Assembly (NCBI GenBank): GCA_003248865.1
Contig: QFPK01000021.1
Location: 1 to 60,264 of the forward strand
Reading direction: 5' to 3'
From: Sphingomonas sp.
Lineage (GTDB): Bacteria; Pseudomonadota; Alphaproteobacteria; Sphingomonadales; Sphingomonadaceae
DNA: 60,264 bases
In this document: piece after piece, positions 1 to 8,203 of the stretch
Layout: every line of letters starts with the position of its first letter
Position numbering within the stretch: position 1 is the first letter of the stretch
The notes under the pieces: model-generated
Databases searched by the model: none
What the model was told of the DNA's origin: nothing
What the model saw: the letters and a program-made list of their open reading frames with translations, nothing else
Made by a program: the position numbers and the translations under genes

Positions 1-116
1 ACGCTGCGCACCAGCGGAAGCAGCACGAAGGAAGAGACGTCGCGGCCGTTCTTGAAGCCGCCGCCTTCGCTGCCTTCCACCACCAGCCCGTCCACGCCCT
101 CCCGGCTCGTTGCCTC
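1..116 (-). pseudogene. 5'-truncated nitronate monooxygenase / FabK-like remnant
   Basis: Read on the minus strand, this end of the window encodes REGVDGLVVEGSEGGGF followed by KNGRDVSSFVLLPLVRS and runs off the window. The pattern G-D-x-hydrophobic(3)-E-G-x-E-x-G-G is the FMN-phosphate-binding segment of the nitronate monooxygenase/FabK TIM-barrel family, which normally lies more than 100 residues into the protein. Here an in-frame TGA sits at 119-117, only eight codons upstream, and no family N-terminus is visible in the other minus frames to about 300. The gene is therefore broken at its 5' side, by deletion or recombination near base 115, unless a GTG inside the motif is used. The family match is by motif recognition only and the 3' part lies outside the window. 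Confidence 0.5.
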
Positions 117-119
117 TCA

Positions 120-300
120 CGCACTGGGCTGTATCGGCGATTGGCTGACTGCTGCATCGGCCTTCCTGTCAGGAACCCCGGACGCACCGAACCATCCCGG
201 CAGCGGCCTCGCTGGATTCTTCTCGGAACCCATTGCGGAAACGCTCCCGTCCACAACCACCCGGGATTATGACAAGCTGGCCTTCATGCAGAACATTAGC
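120..300. other. Non-coding or decayed segment next to the truncated gene
   Basis: No complete gene is visible. A plus-strand open frame crosses this stretch (including GDWLTAASAFLSG and TTTRDYDKLAFMQ) and looks mildly protein-like, but it has no ribosome binding site and its start would lie antisense to the nitronate-monooxygenase remnant. It then continues antisense into the secreted-protein gene. I regard it as a possible decayed fragment. Composition becomes AT-richer from about 240 onward than in most of the window. Confidence 0.3.
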
Positions 301-822
301 TTATCGAATTCGGGTTACTGGAATGGTTCGTTTTGCCGATGGGATGAGCATACGATAACTCCCAAAGGAGCCACGTTCAACCGTGACGTCCATCCCCGAT
401 TTTATGGGCGGCAACATGCGGCTCTCAGCCTGACGCCATGTTTGGCCATTGTCCAAGCTAACCACTAACCGCTTCTCATGATCCAGATGAGTCGATTTTA
501 TCTGAGCATGAATCTCTTCAACTGCTGCGTCGGAAGTTGCGCGCTTTCCGAACTCAGATTCACTCTTTTTTGCTGCCTCAGCCATGGCCTCCGCTTCCCG
601 CTTCTGCTTCGCACCAATCGCTGCCGCCTCGCGAGATTCACTCACGCGCCGCGCTTCGGCCGACAGCGACTTCACCGTTGAATCATAACAGGCTAACCGC
701 TTTGCGTCCTCGATTTGGGCCAAACAACCAATCAGCTCTCCGGAAACCTTGTCTGGCGCCTGCGCTGCCACAGAGCCGGCCACCCACAGTCCGACTCCGA
801 GGGCTGAAACCATTATCCGCAT
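301..822 (-). CDS. Secreted protein of unknown function with RLACYD motif
   Basis: A 173-residue protein with a signal peptide at about residues 1-20 (MRIMVSALGVGLWVAGSVAA), then the short motif GCLAQIEDAKRLACYD, an Ala/Glu/Lys-rich probable coiled coil at about 50-95, and a C-terminal beta-rich part. A 'C-x(n)-RL-x-CYD' motif after a signal peptide occurs in several small periplasmic families, including TagO/VasI-like proteins, but no type VI secretion gene is nearby, so no function is assigned. The start is supported by GGAAGGA nine bases upstream. Base composition is clearly AT-richer than in the neighbours. It stands alone, divergent from the cysQ-like gene. Confidence 0.6.
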   Translation of the reverse strand: MRIMVSALGVGLWVAGSVAAQAPDKVSGELIGCLAQIEDAKRLACYDSTVKSLSAEARRVSESREAAAIGAKQKREAEAMAEAAKKSESEFGKRATSDAAVEEIHAQIKSTHLDHEKRLVVSLDNGQTWRQAESRMLPPIKSGMDVTVERGSFGSYRMLIPSAKRTIPVTRIR

Positions 823-907
823 CGACAGTTATCCTTCCGCATGGCACCCGGGTATCAAGGCCACGCACAATAGGCCTCCCCCCATAACCGACAAGAGCAT
901 CCGTCCG

Positions 908-1723
908 ATGAACAGCCTCACAGACACCCTCGCCCAGGCCGAACTGCTGGAGGCGCTGAGCCCTGCGCTGCGCGCGGCCGGCCAGCTGATCGAGGAGCTG
1001 AAGGCGCGGGGCCTCGTCCAGCGCGACAAGGCAGACAAGTCGCCGGTGACGGAGGCCGACGAAGCAGCGGAAGCGCTGCTCACCGCTGCAATCCGCGCGC
1101 TGGAACCGGACGCGGTGATCGTGGGCGAGGAAGCCGTTGCCGGCGGCACCATTCCCGATATCGCACCACGCTTCTGGCTGATCGATCCGCTGGACGGCAC
1201 CCGGGATTTCATCGGTGGCGGGCCGGATTATTCCGTGAACGTGGGGCTGGTGGAAGATGGAGCGCCCGTTCTGGGGCTCGTGCTCCATCCGCCCAGCGGC
1301 ACGCTGTGGACGGGCGCACGCGGCCTCGGCGCATGGAAGGAAGGCCCCACGGAAGCCCGCCACGCCATCCGCACCCGGCCGCTGCCGGCGGCCGCCCCGC
1401 GCATCGTCACCAGCCGCTCCCATCTGGACGAGCAGACACGCGCCTGGGCGGCCGCCTGCCCGGGCGCAGACACCCACCCGTCGGGCTCCAGCCTGAAATT
1501 CTGCCTGCTGGCCGAGGGCGCGGCAGACGCCTATCCGCGTTTCGGCCCCACCTGCGAATGGGACACCGCCGCGGCAGATGCGATCCTCAGGGCTGCGGGC
1601 GGCACCACGCTCGGCCCGGACGGCGCGGCGCTGGCCTATGGCAAGGCGCGCTATCTGAACGGCGCCTTCCTCGCACTGGGCGACCCCTCCGCGCCAACGC
1701 ATCTGCCCGCTTTTCCAGGCTGA
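908..1723 (+). CDS. cysQ: 3'(2'),5'-bisphosphate nucleotidase CysQ-like (inositol monophosphatase family)
   Basis: A 271-residue cytoplasmic Mg-dependent phosphatase. The inositol-monophosphatase signature is clear: metal ligands in GEEAVAGG (Glu74), DPLDGTRDFI (Asp93, Asp96) and a C-terminal EWDTAAAD motif. CysQ removes the 3'-phosphate from PAP/PAPS and so recycles the by-product of sulfate assimilation; other members hydrolyse inositol phosphates. The TRDFI variant after DPLDG favours CysQ. The ATG at 908 gives the usual family N-terminus; an upstream in-frame ATG would add 53 residues without family character. No strong Shine-Dalgarno is seen. It is monocistronic, with the PEP-CTERM gene following after a regulatory gap. 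Confidence 0.85.
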   Translation: MNSLTDTLAQAELLEALSPALRAAGQLIEELKARGLVQRDKADKSPVTEADEAAEALLTAAIRALEPDAVIVGEEAVAGGTIPDIAPRFWLIDPLDGTRDFIGGGPDYSVNVGLVEDGAPVLGLVLHPPSGTLWTGARGLGAWKEGPTEARHAIRTRPLPAAAPRIVTSRSHLDEQTRAWAAACPGADTHPSGSSLKFCLLAEGAADAYPRFGPTCEWDTAAADAILRAAGGTTLGPDGAALAYGKARYLNGAFLALGDPSAPTHLPAFPG

Positions 1724-1820
1724 ACGCCTTGAAATCGCAACAAGGTTAATTTCTCCGCCGCTGTCGGCTGGTTTGACAGTTGGCTTGCCGAAATCGGGCT
1801 GTTCCGATGAGGAATGCAGT

Positions 1821-1836
1821 TGGCACGCGAATTGCT
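1821..1836 (+). promoter_or_regulatory. Sigma-54 (RpoN) promoter of the PEP-CTERM gene
   Basis: TGGCACGCGAATTGCT matches the -24/-12 consensus TGGCAC-N5-TTGCA/T at every conserved position, with exactly ten bases between the invariant GG and GC. It lies about 52 bases before the PEP-CTERM start codon, leaving a leader of about 40 bases. A short inverted repeat CTGTC-N9-GACAG at 1761-1779 lies about 45 bases upstream and could be an activator site. In other PEP-CTERM bacteria the PrsK/PrsR system works with RpoN, which makes this site functionally plausible. Confidence 0.75.
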
Positions 1837-1887
1837 GAAACCCCTTCGATATCGTGCATCTGCACGAATTCGAAAGGGTTGGACTTC

Positions 1888-2601
1888 ATGATCAAGGCAT
1901 TTGTGGCCGGCGCCGGCCTGGCGCTGCTGGCCGTTCCCGCGTCGGCGGCCGTCAATCTGGTGTCGAACGGCAGCTTCGAATCCGGTCTCGACGACTGGAC
2001 CATCGGCGGCTTCGACGACGCCAGCAAGACCGGTGGCGGCAATGCGCCCGTCGCGATCTTTTATGGTTCGGCTTCGGCCTATCCCACCGGTGCCTTCGGC
2101 GAAGCCGTGCCGGCCGCCAACGCCGTCAGCGCCAGCCCGGATGCGGCCGGCGACCGCGGCGCCTATTTCGTGACCGACTGGGCCTCCAACCAGTCGCTCA
2201 CGCAATCCGTCTATCTCACGGCGGGCAATTACGAGATCGGCTTCTCGGTCTATGCCCCGCAGAACGGCTACAACAACGCGGGCGACGCCTCCTTCTCGGG
2301 CAGCATCGCCGGCGTCACGCTGGTGAACCGCCTGGTCTCGTCCGGGCCGGCCACCACTTGGGAAGCCTTCTCGGGCAACGCCACCGTCGTCTCCTCGGGC
2401 TGGTATGATGTCAGCTTCCTGTTCAACACCGGCCAATATCCGTCGAAGGATGTCGTGATCGATCAGGTCTACATCATCGCATCCAGCGACGGCGGTACCA
2501 TCATTCCGGGCGTGCCGGAACCCACGACCTGGGCGATGCTGATCGCCGGCTTCGGACTGGTGGGCGCAGCCGCCCGCCGCCGTCGGCCGATCACCGCCTG
2601 A
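1888..2601 (+). CDS. PEPxxWA-CTERM sorting-domain exported protein
   Basis: A 237-residue exported protein. The N-terminal signal peptide ends near residue 20 (LALLAVPASAA). It is followed by a beta-sandwich-like body beginning VNLVSNGSFESGLDDW, which resembles carbohydrate-binding-type jelly rolls that start 'NGSFE'. The C-terminus is a complete sorting signal: PEPTTWAM, a hydrophobic helix (LIAGFGLVGAA) and the basic tail RRRR. Such tails are processed by exosortases and the proteins go to the cell surface or exopolysaccharide matrix. The ATG at 1888 follows AAAGGG; an upstream in-frame ATG would lie before the sigma-54 promoter and is rejected. No exosortase gene is in the window, so processing must act from elsewhere. 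Expression is probably RpoN-dependent. Confidence 0.9.
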   Translation: MIKAFVAGAGLALLAVPASAAVNLVSNGSFESGLDDWTIGGFDDASKTGGGNAPVAIFYGSASAYPTGAFGEAVPAANAVSASPDAAGDRGAYFVTDWASNQSLTQSVYLTAGNYEIGFSVYAPQNGYNNAGDASFSGSIAGVTLVNRLVSSGPATTWEAFSGNATVVSSGWYDVSFLFNTGQYPSKDVVIDQVYIIASSDGGTIIPGVPEPTTWAMLIAGFGLVGAAARRRRPITA

Positions 2602-2622
2602 ACCGAGGCCCAGCAGCGGGAG

Positions 2623-2658
2623 CGGCCGGACACACATCGGTGTGCCCGGCCGTTTCTC
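2623..2658 (+). terminator. Rho-independent-like terminator after the PEP-CTERM gene
   Basis: CGGCCGG pairs with CCGGCCG and, after one A/C mismatch, CACAC pairs with GTGTG around a four-base loop. TTTCTCC follows the stem. It lies 22 bases after the stop codon. Confidence 0.65.
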
Positions 2659-2789
2659 CTTTGGGCGGCCTCTCCTCTCGGCGGCCACGCACCTTTACTT
2701 GCCCTGTTCATGTATAGTCGGCCCGTTTGGCGCAAATTGCCGGTTAACTATTTTTCTGGCATAGTTCCGCCCTCGCTGGAGGGTGGCTT

Positions 2790-4688
2790 GTGCTGGACCC
2801 GGGGCAACAGCAGGCGGCGCATTACAGTGCTTTCATCAGCTACAGTCGGCACGACAGCCGGCTGGCGCGCTGGTTGCAGTCGGCGCTCGAATCCTATCGC
2901 ATGCCCCGGCGGCTGGTCGGCACCCCCACGCCCAGAGGGCCGGTCGCGGACCGCTTCCAGCCGGTGTTCCTCGATCTCTCCGAACTCACCGTCGCCCCCG
3001 ATCTTCTGGATGAACTGAGCGCGGCGCTTGGCGCCAGCCAGTATCTGATCGTTCTTTGCACGCCGCGCGCGGCGGCGTCCGAATGGGTGAACCGCGAAAT
3101 CCGGCTGATGCAGCAGCAGAACCGGGGCGATCATATCCTTGCCGCCCTGTTCGAGGGCGACGAGCATGAGTCCTTCCCCCCCGCCCTGCTCAATGCCGAA
3201 GGCAGCCGGCAACCGCTCGCGGCGGATTTCCGCGCGCAAGGCGACGGCCGCCGCCTCGCGCTCCTGAAGCTGGTGGCGGCCATGTCCGGCGTGGGGCTTG
3301 GCGAACTGGTCCACCGCGAAGAAGGCCGCCGCATTCGCCGCCTGTCGGTGCTGGCGGCGGCATCCCTGGCCGGCATGCTCGCCTTCGGCGGCATCAGCTT
3401 CTACGCCCTCAACGCCCGCGCCCAGGCCGAAGCCGAACGGCGGAAGTCCGAGGCGATGGTGAACAGCCTGGTCACCGACCTGCGCGGCGCGGTAAAGCCT
3501 GTGGGGAACCTGTCCATGCTGGAACGGGTGAACGACGCGGCGGTCTCCTATTTCCGCGGCCAGTCGCTGCAGAACATGCCCGACGCCGCTCTTGCCACAC
3601 GCGCCCGGCTGCTAACGGCCATGGGGGAGGACGAGGCGACACGCGGCAACATGGCCACCGCGCGCAGCCATTTTCAGGAAGCCGCCCGCACAACAGCCGC
3701 GCGTCTCGCGGTCGCCCCCCACGATCCGCAGCGCATCTACGATCATGCCCAGGTCGAGTATTGGCTGGGCCATTATGCCTGGAGCGCGGGCAACCCGGCC
3801 GACGCGCGCCGGGCATGGAGCGAATATGAGCGGCTGGCGCGCGAACTGGTCGAACGCCAGCCCGAAGATCCGCGCTGGCATCTGGAGGCCGGCTATGCCC
3901 AAAGCAACATCGGCGTGCTCGACCTGCGCCAAAATCTCGACGTCACCCGCGCCGAGGCCCGCTTCGGCGCCGCGCTCCGGCAGTATCAGGCCGCGCTGAA
4001 GCTCGATCCGACCAATCTGACGGCCCGCAGCGATGTCTCCGACGGGCTGGCCTGGCTGTCAGACAGCCAGCGGGTCGCGGGCAAGCTGGCAGCCGCAAGA
4101 CAGACGCGCGAACAACAGGCAAAGCTGCTGCGCGCCACCCTCGCGCACGCACCCGAAGACACGGAGTTGCGCAAGATGCTGGTCGTGAACGAGATCGCGT
4201 TCGGCCGCATCGCGGCAGCGGCAGGCCAGCGCAGCGAAGCACTGCAACGCTTCCGCACGGCCCGCACCATGGCCGCCACGCTGGCCGAGGCAGACAGGGA
4301 CAGCGCCGTCCTGAAGGCCACCTCGCGCATGGCGACCATCTGGGAGGCCCATGCCCAGCTGGCCGCTGCCGCGCGCCACAGCCGTCAGGCGCCGCCGACA
4401 GTCCCGCCCTGCCTTCGCACCAGCCCCGAAGATGCCGGCGCCGAAGCCGAGGACTGGTGCCGGCTGCTGCACGCCCGCCACGCCCTGCTGGCCGGCGACA
4501 GGGCTCAGGCCCGGCACATGATCGAAGACGTCGCGGCCGGCCGCCTGAAGCCCGGCGCCCCACGGCTCTCGGCCCGCTTCGGGCTCGATTACGCCCAAGA
4601 GATTCAGGACCTCGAGCAACTGATGGCAACCGGAAAGACAGGAGAGGGAGATGGCAAAGGAGAAGGCATCCAAAAAGGCGAAGGCTGA
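2790..4688 (+). CDS. TIR domain - transmembrane - TPR protein
   Basis: A 632-residue protein. Residues 11-175 form a bacterial TIR domain: HYSAFISYSRHD at 11-22, a second strand around FQPVFLDLSEL, a third strand YLIVLCTP, and SEWVNREI at 97-104. Glu103 is in the position of the catalytic glutamate of NAD-cleaving TIR domains. A single transmembrane helix follows at about 184-207 (RRLSVLAAASLAGMLAFGG), a short Glu/Lys coiled coil, and then a long alpha-helical region with TPR-like repeats from about 255 to 620. The topology suggests a cytoplasmic TIR and an exported TPR region, or the reverse. The start is GTG with GGAGG six to eight bases upstream. The downstream gene overlaps by 38 bases. 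NADase activity, signalling or defence roles are inference. Confidence 0.8.
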   Translation: MLDPGQQQAAHYSAFISYSRHDSRLARWLQSALESYRMPRRLVGTPTPRGPVADRFQPVFLDLSELTVAPDLLDELSAALGASQYLIVLCTPRAAASEWVNREIRLMQQQNRGDHILAALFEGDEHESFPPALLNAEGSRQPLAADFRAQGDGRRLALLKLVAAMSGVGLGELVHREEGRRIRRLSVLAAASLAGMLAFGGISFYALNARAQAEAERRKSEAMVNSLVTDLRGAVKPVGNLSMLERVNDAAVSYFRGQSLQNMPDAALATRARLLTAMGEDEATRGNMATARSHFQEAARTTAARLAVAPHDPQRIYDHAQVEYWLGHYAWSAGNPADARRAWSEYERLARELVERQPEDPRWHLEAGYAQSNIGVLDLRQNLDVTRAEARFGAALRQYQAALKLDPTNLTARSDVSDGLAWLSDSQRVAGKLAAARQTREQQAKLLRATLAHAPEDTELRKMLVVNEIAFGRIAAAAGQRSEALQRFRTARTMAATLAEADRDSAVLKATSRMATIWEAHAQLAAAARHSRQAPPTVPPCLRTSPEDAGAEAEDWCRLLHARHALLAGDRAQARHMIEDVAAGRLKPGAPRLSARFGLDYAQEIQDLEQLMATGKTGEGDGKGEGIQKGEG

Positions 4689-5340
4689 GCATTCAACCAA
4701 GGGCCTGAAAGCCATGGCCAAGAAAGGCGCCCTGTGGCGCGGATCAACCTGGCATCGCCCGGACTGGTTGAAGCGCACCCTGCTGATCAGCAGTTCCTAC
4801 ATCATCCCGCTGCCCCGATGGTCCCTGCTGCCGATCGACGAACATCCCGACATCGATGCGTTCACGTGGCTCGGCACCGTGATCCTGGCAATCGACGATT
4901 TCGATGCGAAGCGACTGCCCCGGAAGATCAACTTCTTTGCCATCGGCAACAAGCCGGCGGTCGCGGTGGCCGAACCGATGCCATCGCCGCCAGCCATGAA
5001 GACCCGCTGGGACATGAACCTGAAACCGATCTACAGCCAGAGCGGCGGGAAGCAGCGCGTCACCGTGCGCTTCCAGCTGGACGACCCGCAAATTCGTTTC
5101 CTCTGGAGCTTCGGCTTCCCGCTCACGGTGAAGACACCGGAGGGCCAGATTCTCATCGCCAACCCGCGTTACGATGACGAGGCAGGCCGCTGGATCAGCG
5201 CCGATTTCCTCTATGAACCCGGCAATCCCGATTTCGAGCAGGTGGCCGAGTTCAATATCGCGCTGCTGGTCGATGAGATGCCGGACCTCGGCTATTGCGT
5301 GCCCCTCATCGTCGATCCGCGTTGGGGCAACGGCAACTGA
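4651..5340 (+). CDS. Unrecognised 229-aa protein translationally coupled to the TIR-TPR gene
   Basis: I do not recognise a family. The first 25 residues are very Lys/Ala-rich (MAKEKASKKAKAEHSTKGLK) and unstructured-looking. The rest is a compact alpha/beta-type sequence with Trp, Pro and Asp motifs (WHRPDWLKR, YIIPLPRWSLLPIDEHP, LAIDDFDAKRLP, LYEPGNPDFEQV, CVPLIVDPRW) and no signal peptide or membrane helix. The gene starts inside the 3' end of the TIR-TPR gene, in a different frame, behind GGAGAGGGAG; this implies coordinated expression. It could be an accessory, effector or regulatory partner of the TIR protein. It ends 15 bases from the convergent acyl-CoA dehydrogenase gene. Confidence 0.7.
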   Translation: MAKEKASKKAKAEHSTKGLKAMAKKGALWRGSTWHRPDWLKRTLLISSSYIIPLPRWSLLPIDEHPDIDAFTWLGTVILAIDDFDAKRLPRKINFFAIGNKPAVAVAEPMPSPPAMKTRWDMNLKPIYSQSGGKQRVTVRFQLDDPQIRFLWSFGFPLTVKTPEGQILIANPRYDDEAGRWISADFLYEPGNPDFEQVAEFNIALLVDEMPDLGYCVPLIVDPRWGNGN

Positions 5341-5355
5341 ACCCGCAGGCTAAAC

Positions 5356-7149
5356 TCAGCCCAGCAGCGCTTCCTCCGGAATTGCATACAGCAGCTCCGC
5401 CCCGCGCGTGATCGGCCCCAGCAGCGCAGGCGCGGCGGGCAGCAGTTGCTCCGCGAAGAAGCGGGCGGTGGTGATCTTGGCCTTCAGGAAGGCCGGATCG
5501 CCCTCGCCTGCCTCCAGCCGGCGCACGGCCTCGGCCGCCTGCCGCGCCAGCAGCGTGGCGCCGATGGTCAGCCCGAACATGCGCAGATAGGGCGTCGCGC
5601 CCGCCGCCGTATCGGCCAGCTTCTCGCCCTCGTTTCCGCTCATCCACACGGATGCCGTCTGCAAGGCTTCGATGGCGTCTTCCAGATAGGGCGTCAGCTG
5701 CCCCAGCTCGCCCGTCTTCGGCAGGCCCGCCACAAAGCTCCGCTCGCGCTGGAGCAGGCTGCGCCAGTGCCGGCCGCCGTCCATCGGCAGCTTGCGGCCC
5801 ACCAGGTCCAGCGCCTGGATGCCGTTGGTGCCCTCATAGATCGGGGCGATCCGGGAATCGCGGTAATGCTGGGCCGCGCCCGTCTCCTCGATGAAGCCCA
5901 TGCCGCCAAACACCTGCAGCGCCAGGCTCGACATCTCCACCCCGATGTCGGTGGAAAAGGCCTTGGTCACGGGGGTCAGCAAGTCCGCCAGCCCCTGCGC
6001 CTCGGCCTTCTTCTGGGCGTCGCCCTCGGCATGCGCCCGGTCCACCGCAGCCGCGTTCAGGTAGGCGATCGCCCGCGCCGCCTGCGTGTAAGCCCTCACC
6101 GTCAGCAGCATCCGCCGCACATCGGCATGCTCGATGATGCGCACGGGCTCCCGCCCCGGCCCGCCGAACTTCGCGGATTGTACCCGCTCCCCGGCGAACG
6201 CCAGCGCATGCTGATAGGCGCGCTCGGCAATGGCGACGCCTTCCAGCCCCACGTTGATCCGCGCATGGTTCATCATCGTGAACATCGCGCGCATGCCGGC
6301 ATTCTCGGCACCCACCAGATAACCGACGCACTCGTCATTGTCGCCGAATGCCATGGTGCAGGTGGGGCTGCCATGGATGCCCAGCTTGTGCTCAGTGGAA
6401 ACCACCCGCGCATCGTTGCGCGCGCCCAGCGATCCATCGGCATTCACCAGATACTTCGGCACGATGAACAGAGAAATGCCCTTGGTCCCGGCAGACGCGC
6501 CCGGCGTACGGGCCAGCACCAGATGGATGATGTTCTCCGTCAGGTCATGCTCGCCCCAGGTGATGAAGATCTTCTGTCCCTTCACCCGCCAGCTGCCGTC
6601 GGCGGCCGGCGTCGCGGTGGCGCGCAGCGCCCCCACGTCGGATCCGGCCTGCGGCTCCGTCAGGTTCATCGTGCCCGTCCAGCGCCCCTCGATCAGCGGC
6701 TGCAGATACAGCTTCTGCTGCTCTGGGCTGGCATGGGCCTGCAACGCTTCGATCGCGCCCAGCGTCAGCATCGGGCACAGCGAAAAGGCCATGTTGGCGC
6801 TGGTGATCTGCTCCTGCACGGCAGAGGCCAGCACGAAGGGCAGCCCCTGCCCGCCATGGTCCGGCTTGGCGCCCAGCCCGATCCAGCCGCCCTCGGCATA
6901 GGCATTATAGGCGTCCTTGAACCCCGGCGGCGTGGTCACCACCCCATCCACCGCCTTCGATCCGATCTGATCGCCCGCCACGTTCAGCGGCGCGAACAGG
7001 TCGGCCGCCAGCTTCCCGGCCTCCGTCAGCACGGCCTCCACCAGATCCGGCGTGGCGGCATCGAAACCCGGCAGACCCTGCAGCTCGTCGATGCGGGCGA
7101 TGGTTTCCAGCACGAAGCGCTGCTCGGCGATGGGGGGCGTATAGGTCAT
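5356..7149 (-). CDS. Long acyl-CoA dehydrogenase (DmdC / FadE-like, about 600 aa)
   Basis: A 597-residue FAD flavoenzyme that oxidises an acyl-CoA to the 2-enoyl-CoA and passes electrons to ETF. Visible motifs are MNLTEPQAGSDVGAL (substrate/FAD segment), KIFITWGEHDLTENI, and PIYEGTNGIQ near residue 436, whose Glu is the catalytic base at the SCAD/MCAD position. The size, the short N-terminal extension and the C-terminal helical domain after residue 450 match the 3-methylmercaptopropionyl-CoA dehydrogenase (DmdC)/acyl-CoA dehydrogenase-C group, many of which are general acyl-CoA dehydrogenases. Substrate cannot be read from sequence. It is divergent from the Sua5-type gene, with little promoter space between the starts. 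Confidence 0.88.
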   Translation of the reverse strand: MTYTPPIAEQRFVLETIARIDELQGLPGFDAATPDLVEAVLTEAGKLAADLFAPLNVAGDQIGSKAVDGVVTTPPGFKDAYNAYAEGGWIGLGAKPDHGGQGLPFVLASAVQEQITSANMAFSLCPMLTLGAIEALQAHASPEQQKLYLQPLIEGRWTGTMNLTEPQAGSDVGALRATATPAADGSWRVKGQKIFITWGEHDLTENIIHLVLARTPGASAGTKGISLFIVPKYLVNADGSLGARNDARVVSTEHKLGIHGSPTCTMAFGDNDECVGYLVGAENAGMRAMFTMMNHARINVGLEGVAIAERAYQHALAFAGERVQSAKFGGPGREPVRIIEHADVRRMLLTVRAYTQAARAIAYLNAAAVDRAHAEGDAQKKAEAQGLADLLTPVTKAFSTDIGVEMSSLALQVFGGMGFIEETGAAQHYRDSRIAPIYEGTNGIQALDLVGRKLPMDGGRHWRSLLQRERSFVAGLPKTGELGQLTPYLEDAIEALQTASVWMSGNEGEKLADTAAGATPYLRMFGLTIGATLLARQAAEAVRRLEAGEGDPAFLKAKITTARFFAEQLLPAAPALLGPITRGAELLYAIPEEALLG

Positions 7150-7193
7150 GAATGGGCACCTGTGTTTCGGGACGGCCCCCGGCTATAGCGTCC

Positions 7194-8156
7194 ATGATGA
7201 CGGATTCCACTGCCGAGATGACATATCTGCACCCCGCCGATACCAAAGGCGTGGAACAGGCCGTCGCGCTTCTCGCCTCGGGCGGCATCGCCGCACTCCC
7301 CACGGAAACCGTCTACGGCCTCGCCGCAGACGCCGCGAACGGCGAAGCCGTCGCCCGTGTCTATGCCGCCAAAGGCCGCCCCGGCTTCAACCCGCTGATC
7401 GTGCATGTCGCCGACCGCGCCATGGCAGAGCGCTATGCCCGCTTCGATCCGCTCTCCGAACGGCTCGCAGACGCACTCTGGCCCGGCCCCCTCACCCTCG
7501 TGCTGCCGCTCGCCACAGACGCCCCCATCTCCTCGCTCGTCACCGCCGGCCTCAACACCATCGCCATCCGCATCCCCGCGCACCCCGTGACGCAGGCCGT
7601 GATCCGGGGGCTGGGCCGCGGCATCGCCGCGCCCTCCGCCAACGCGTCGGGCCGCCTCTCGCCCACCCGCGCCGCCCATGTGCTGGACAGCCTGAACGGC
7701 CGCATCCCGCTGATTCTGGACGCCGGCCCCACCACGGCCGGTCTCGAAAGCAGCATCGTCGCAATCGCCAACGGGCAGCCACGGCTGCTGAGGCAAGGCG
7801 CCATCGCCCGCGAATCGCTCGAAGCCATCCTCGGCAGCCCGCTGGCCGTGGCGGCAGATGCCGAGCCCATCGCAGCCCCGGGCATGCTGCTCAGCCACTA
7901 TGCCCCCCGCCTGCCGATCCGCCTGAACGCCGATACCGCCGGCCCGCACGAATTCCACATCGGCTTCGGCCCCATCCCCGGCCGCGAAACCCTCTCCGCC
8001 AGCGGAGACCTCACCCAGGCCGCCGCCCGCCTGTTCGACCTGCTGCACCGCGCCGACGCCAGCACCGCCACGGCAATCGCCGTCGCCCCCATCCCCGCAA
8101 CCGGCCTCGGCGCCGCGATCAACGACCGGCTGAAGCGGGCTGCGGCGAGGGGATAA
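7194..8156 (+). CDS. tsaC: L-threonylcarbamoyladenylate synthase, Sua5 type
   Basis: A 320-residue enzyme making threonylcarbamoyl-AMP from Thr, bicarbonate and ATP, the first step of the tRNA t6A37 modification. The YrdC-type catalytic domain covers about residues 10-200 (GGIAALPTETVYGLAADA, KGRPGFNPLIVHV, PGPLTLVLP, SANASGRLSPT, ESSIVAI). An additional C-terminal Sua5 domain follows (LLSHYAPRLPIRL and onward). Length therefore fits the long Sua5 form rather than short TsaC. The ATG pair at 7194/7197 is preferred because an in-frame ATG at 7152 would lie only two bases from the divergent dehydrogenase start. It ends in a short palindrome of the local repeat family. Confidence 0.9.
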   Translation: MMTDSTAEMTYLHPADTKGVEQAVALLASGGIAALPTETVYGLAADAANGEAVARVYAAKGRPGFNPLIVHVADRAMAERYARFDPLSERLADALWPGPLTLVLPLATDAPISSLVTAGLNTIAIRIPAHPVTQAVIRGLGRGIAAPSANASGRLSPTRAAHVLDSLNGRIPLILDAGPTTAGLESSIVAIANGQPRLLRQGAIARESLEAILGSPLAVAADAEPIAAPGMLLSHYAPRLPIRLNADTAGPHEFHIGFGPIPGRETLSASGDLTQAAARLFDLLHRADASTATAIAVAPIPATGLGAAINDRLKRAAARG

Positions 8157-8172
8157 AGGGCAGAGCCCTTGG
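8156..8172. repeat. Solo D-type palindrome (AAGGGC-AGA-GCCCTT)
   Basis: AAGGGCAGAGCCCTTGG overlaps the stop codon of the Sua5-type gene. The same module ends the composite repeats at 49692-49710 and 55423-55441. It could form a small hairpin acting as a 3'-end or terminator element between the convergent Sua5-type and ispE genes. Confidence 0.6.
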
Positions 8173-8203
8173 CCCTCTTCGTGCGCATACCCCGCAACCC
8201 GCG

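Noticed and set aside
301..822. Type VI secretion accessory protein (TagO/VasI)
   Set aside because: Only a short Cys motif resembles it, and no type VI genes are in the window.
5446..7188. A 580-codon open frame antisense to the long acyl-CoA dehydrogenase
   Set aside because: Same GC-rich shadow effect; the minus-strand protein has all family motifs.
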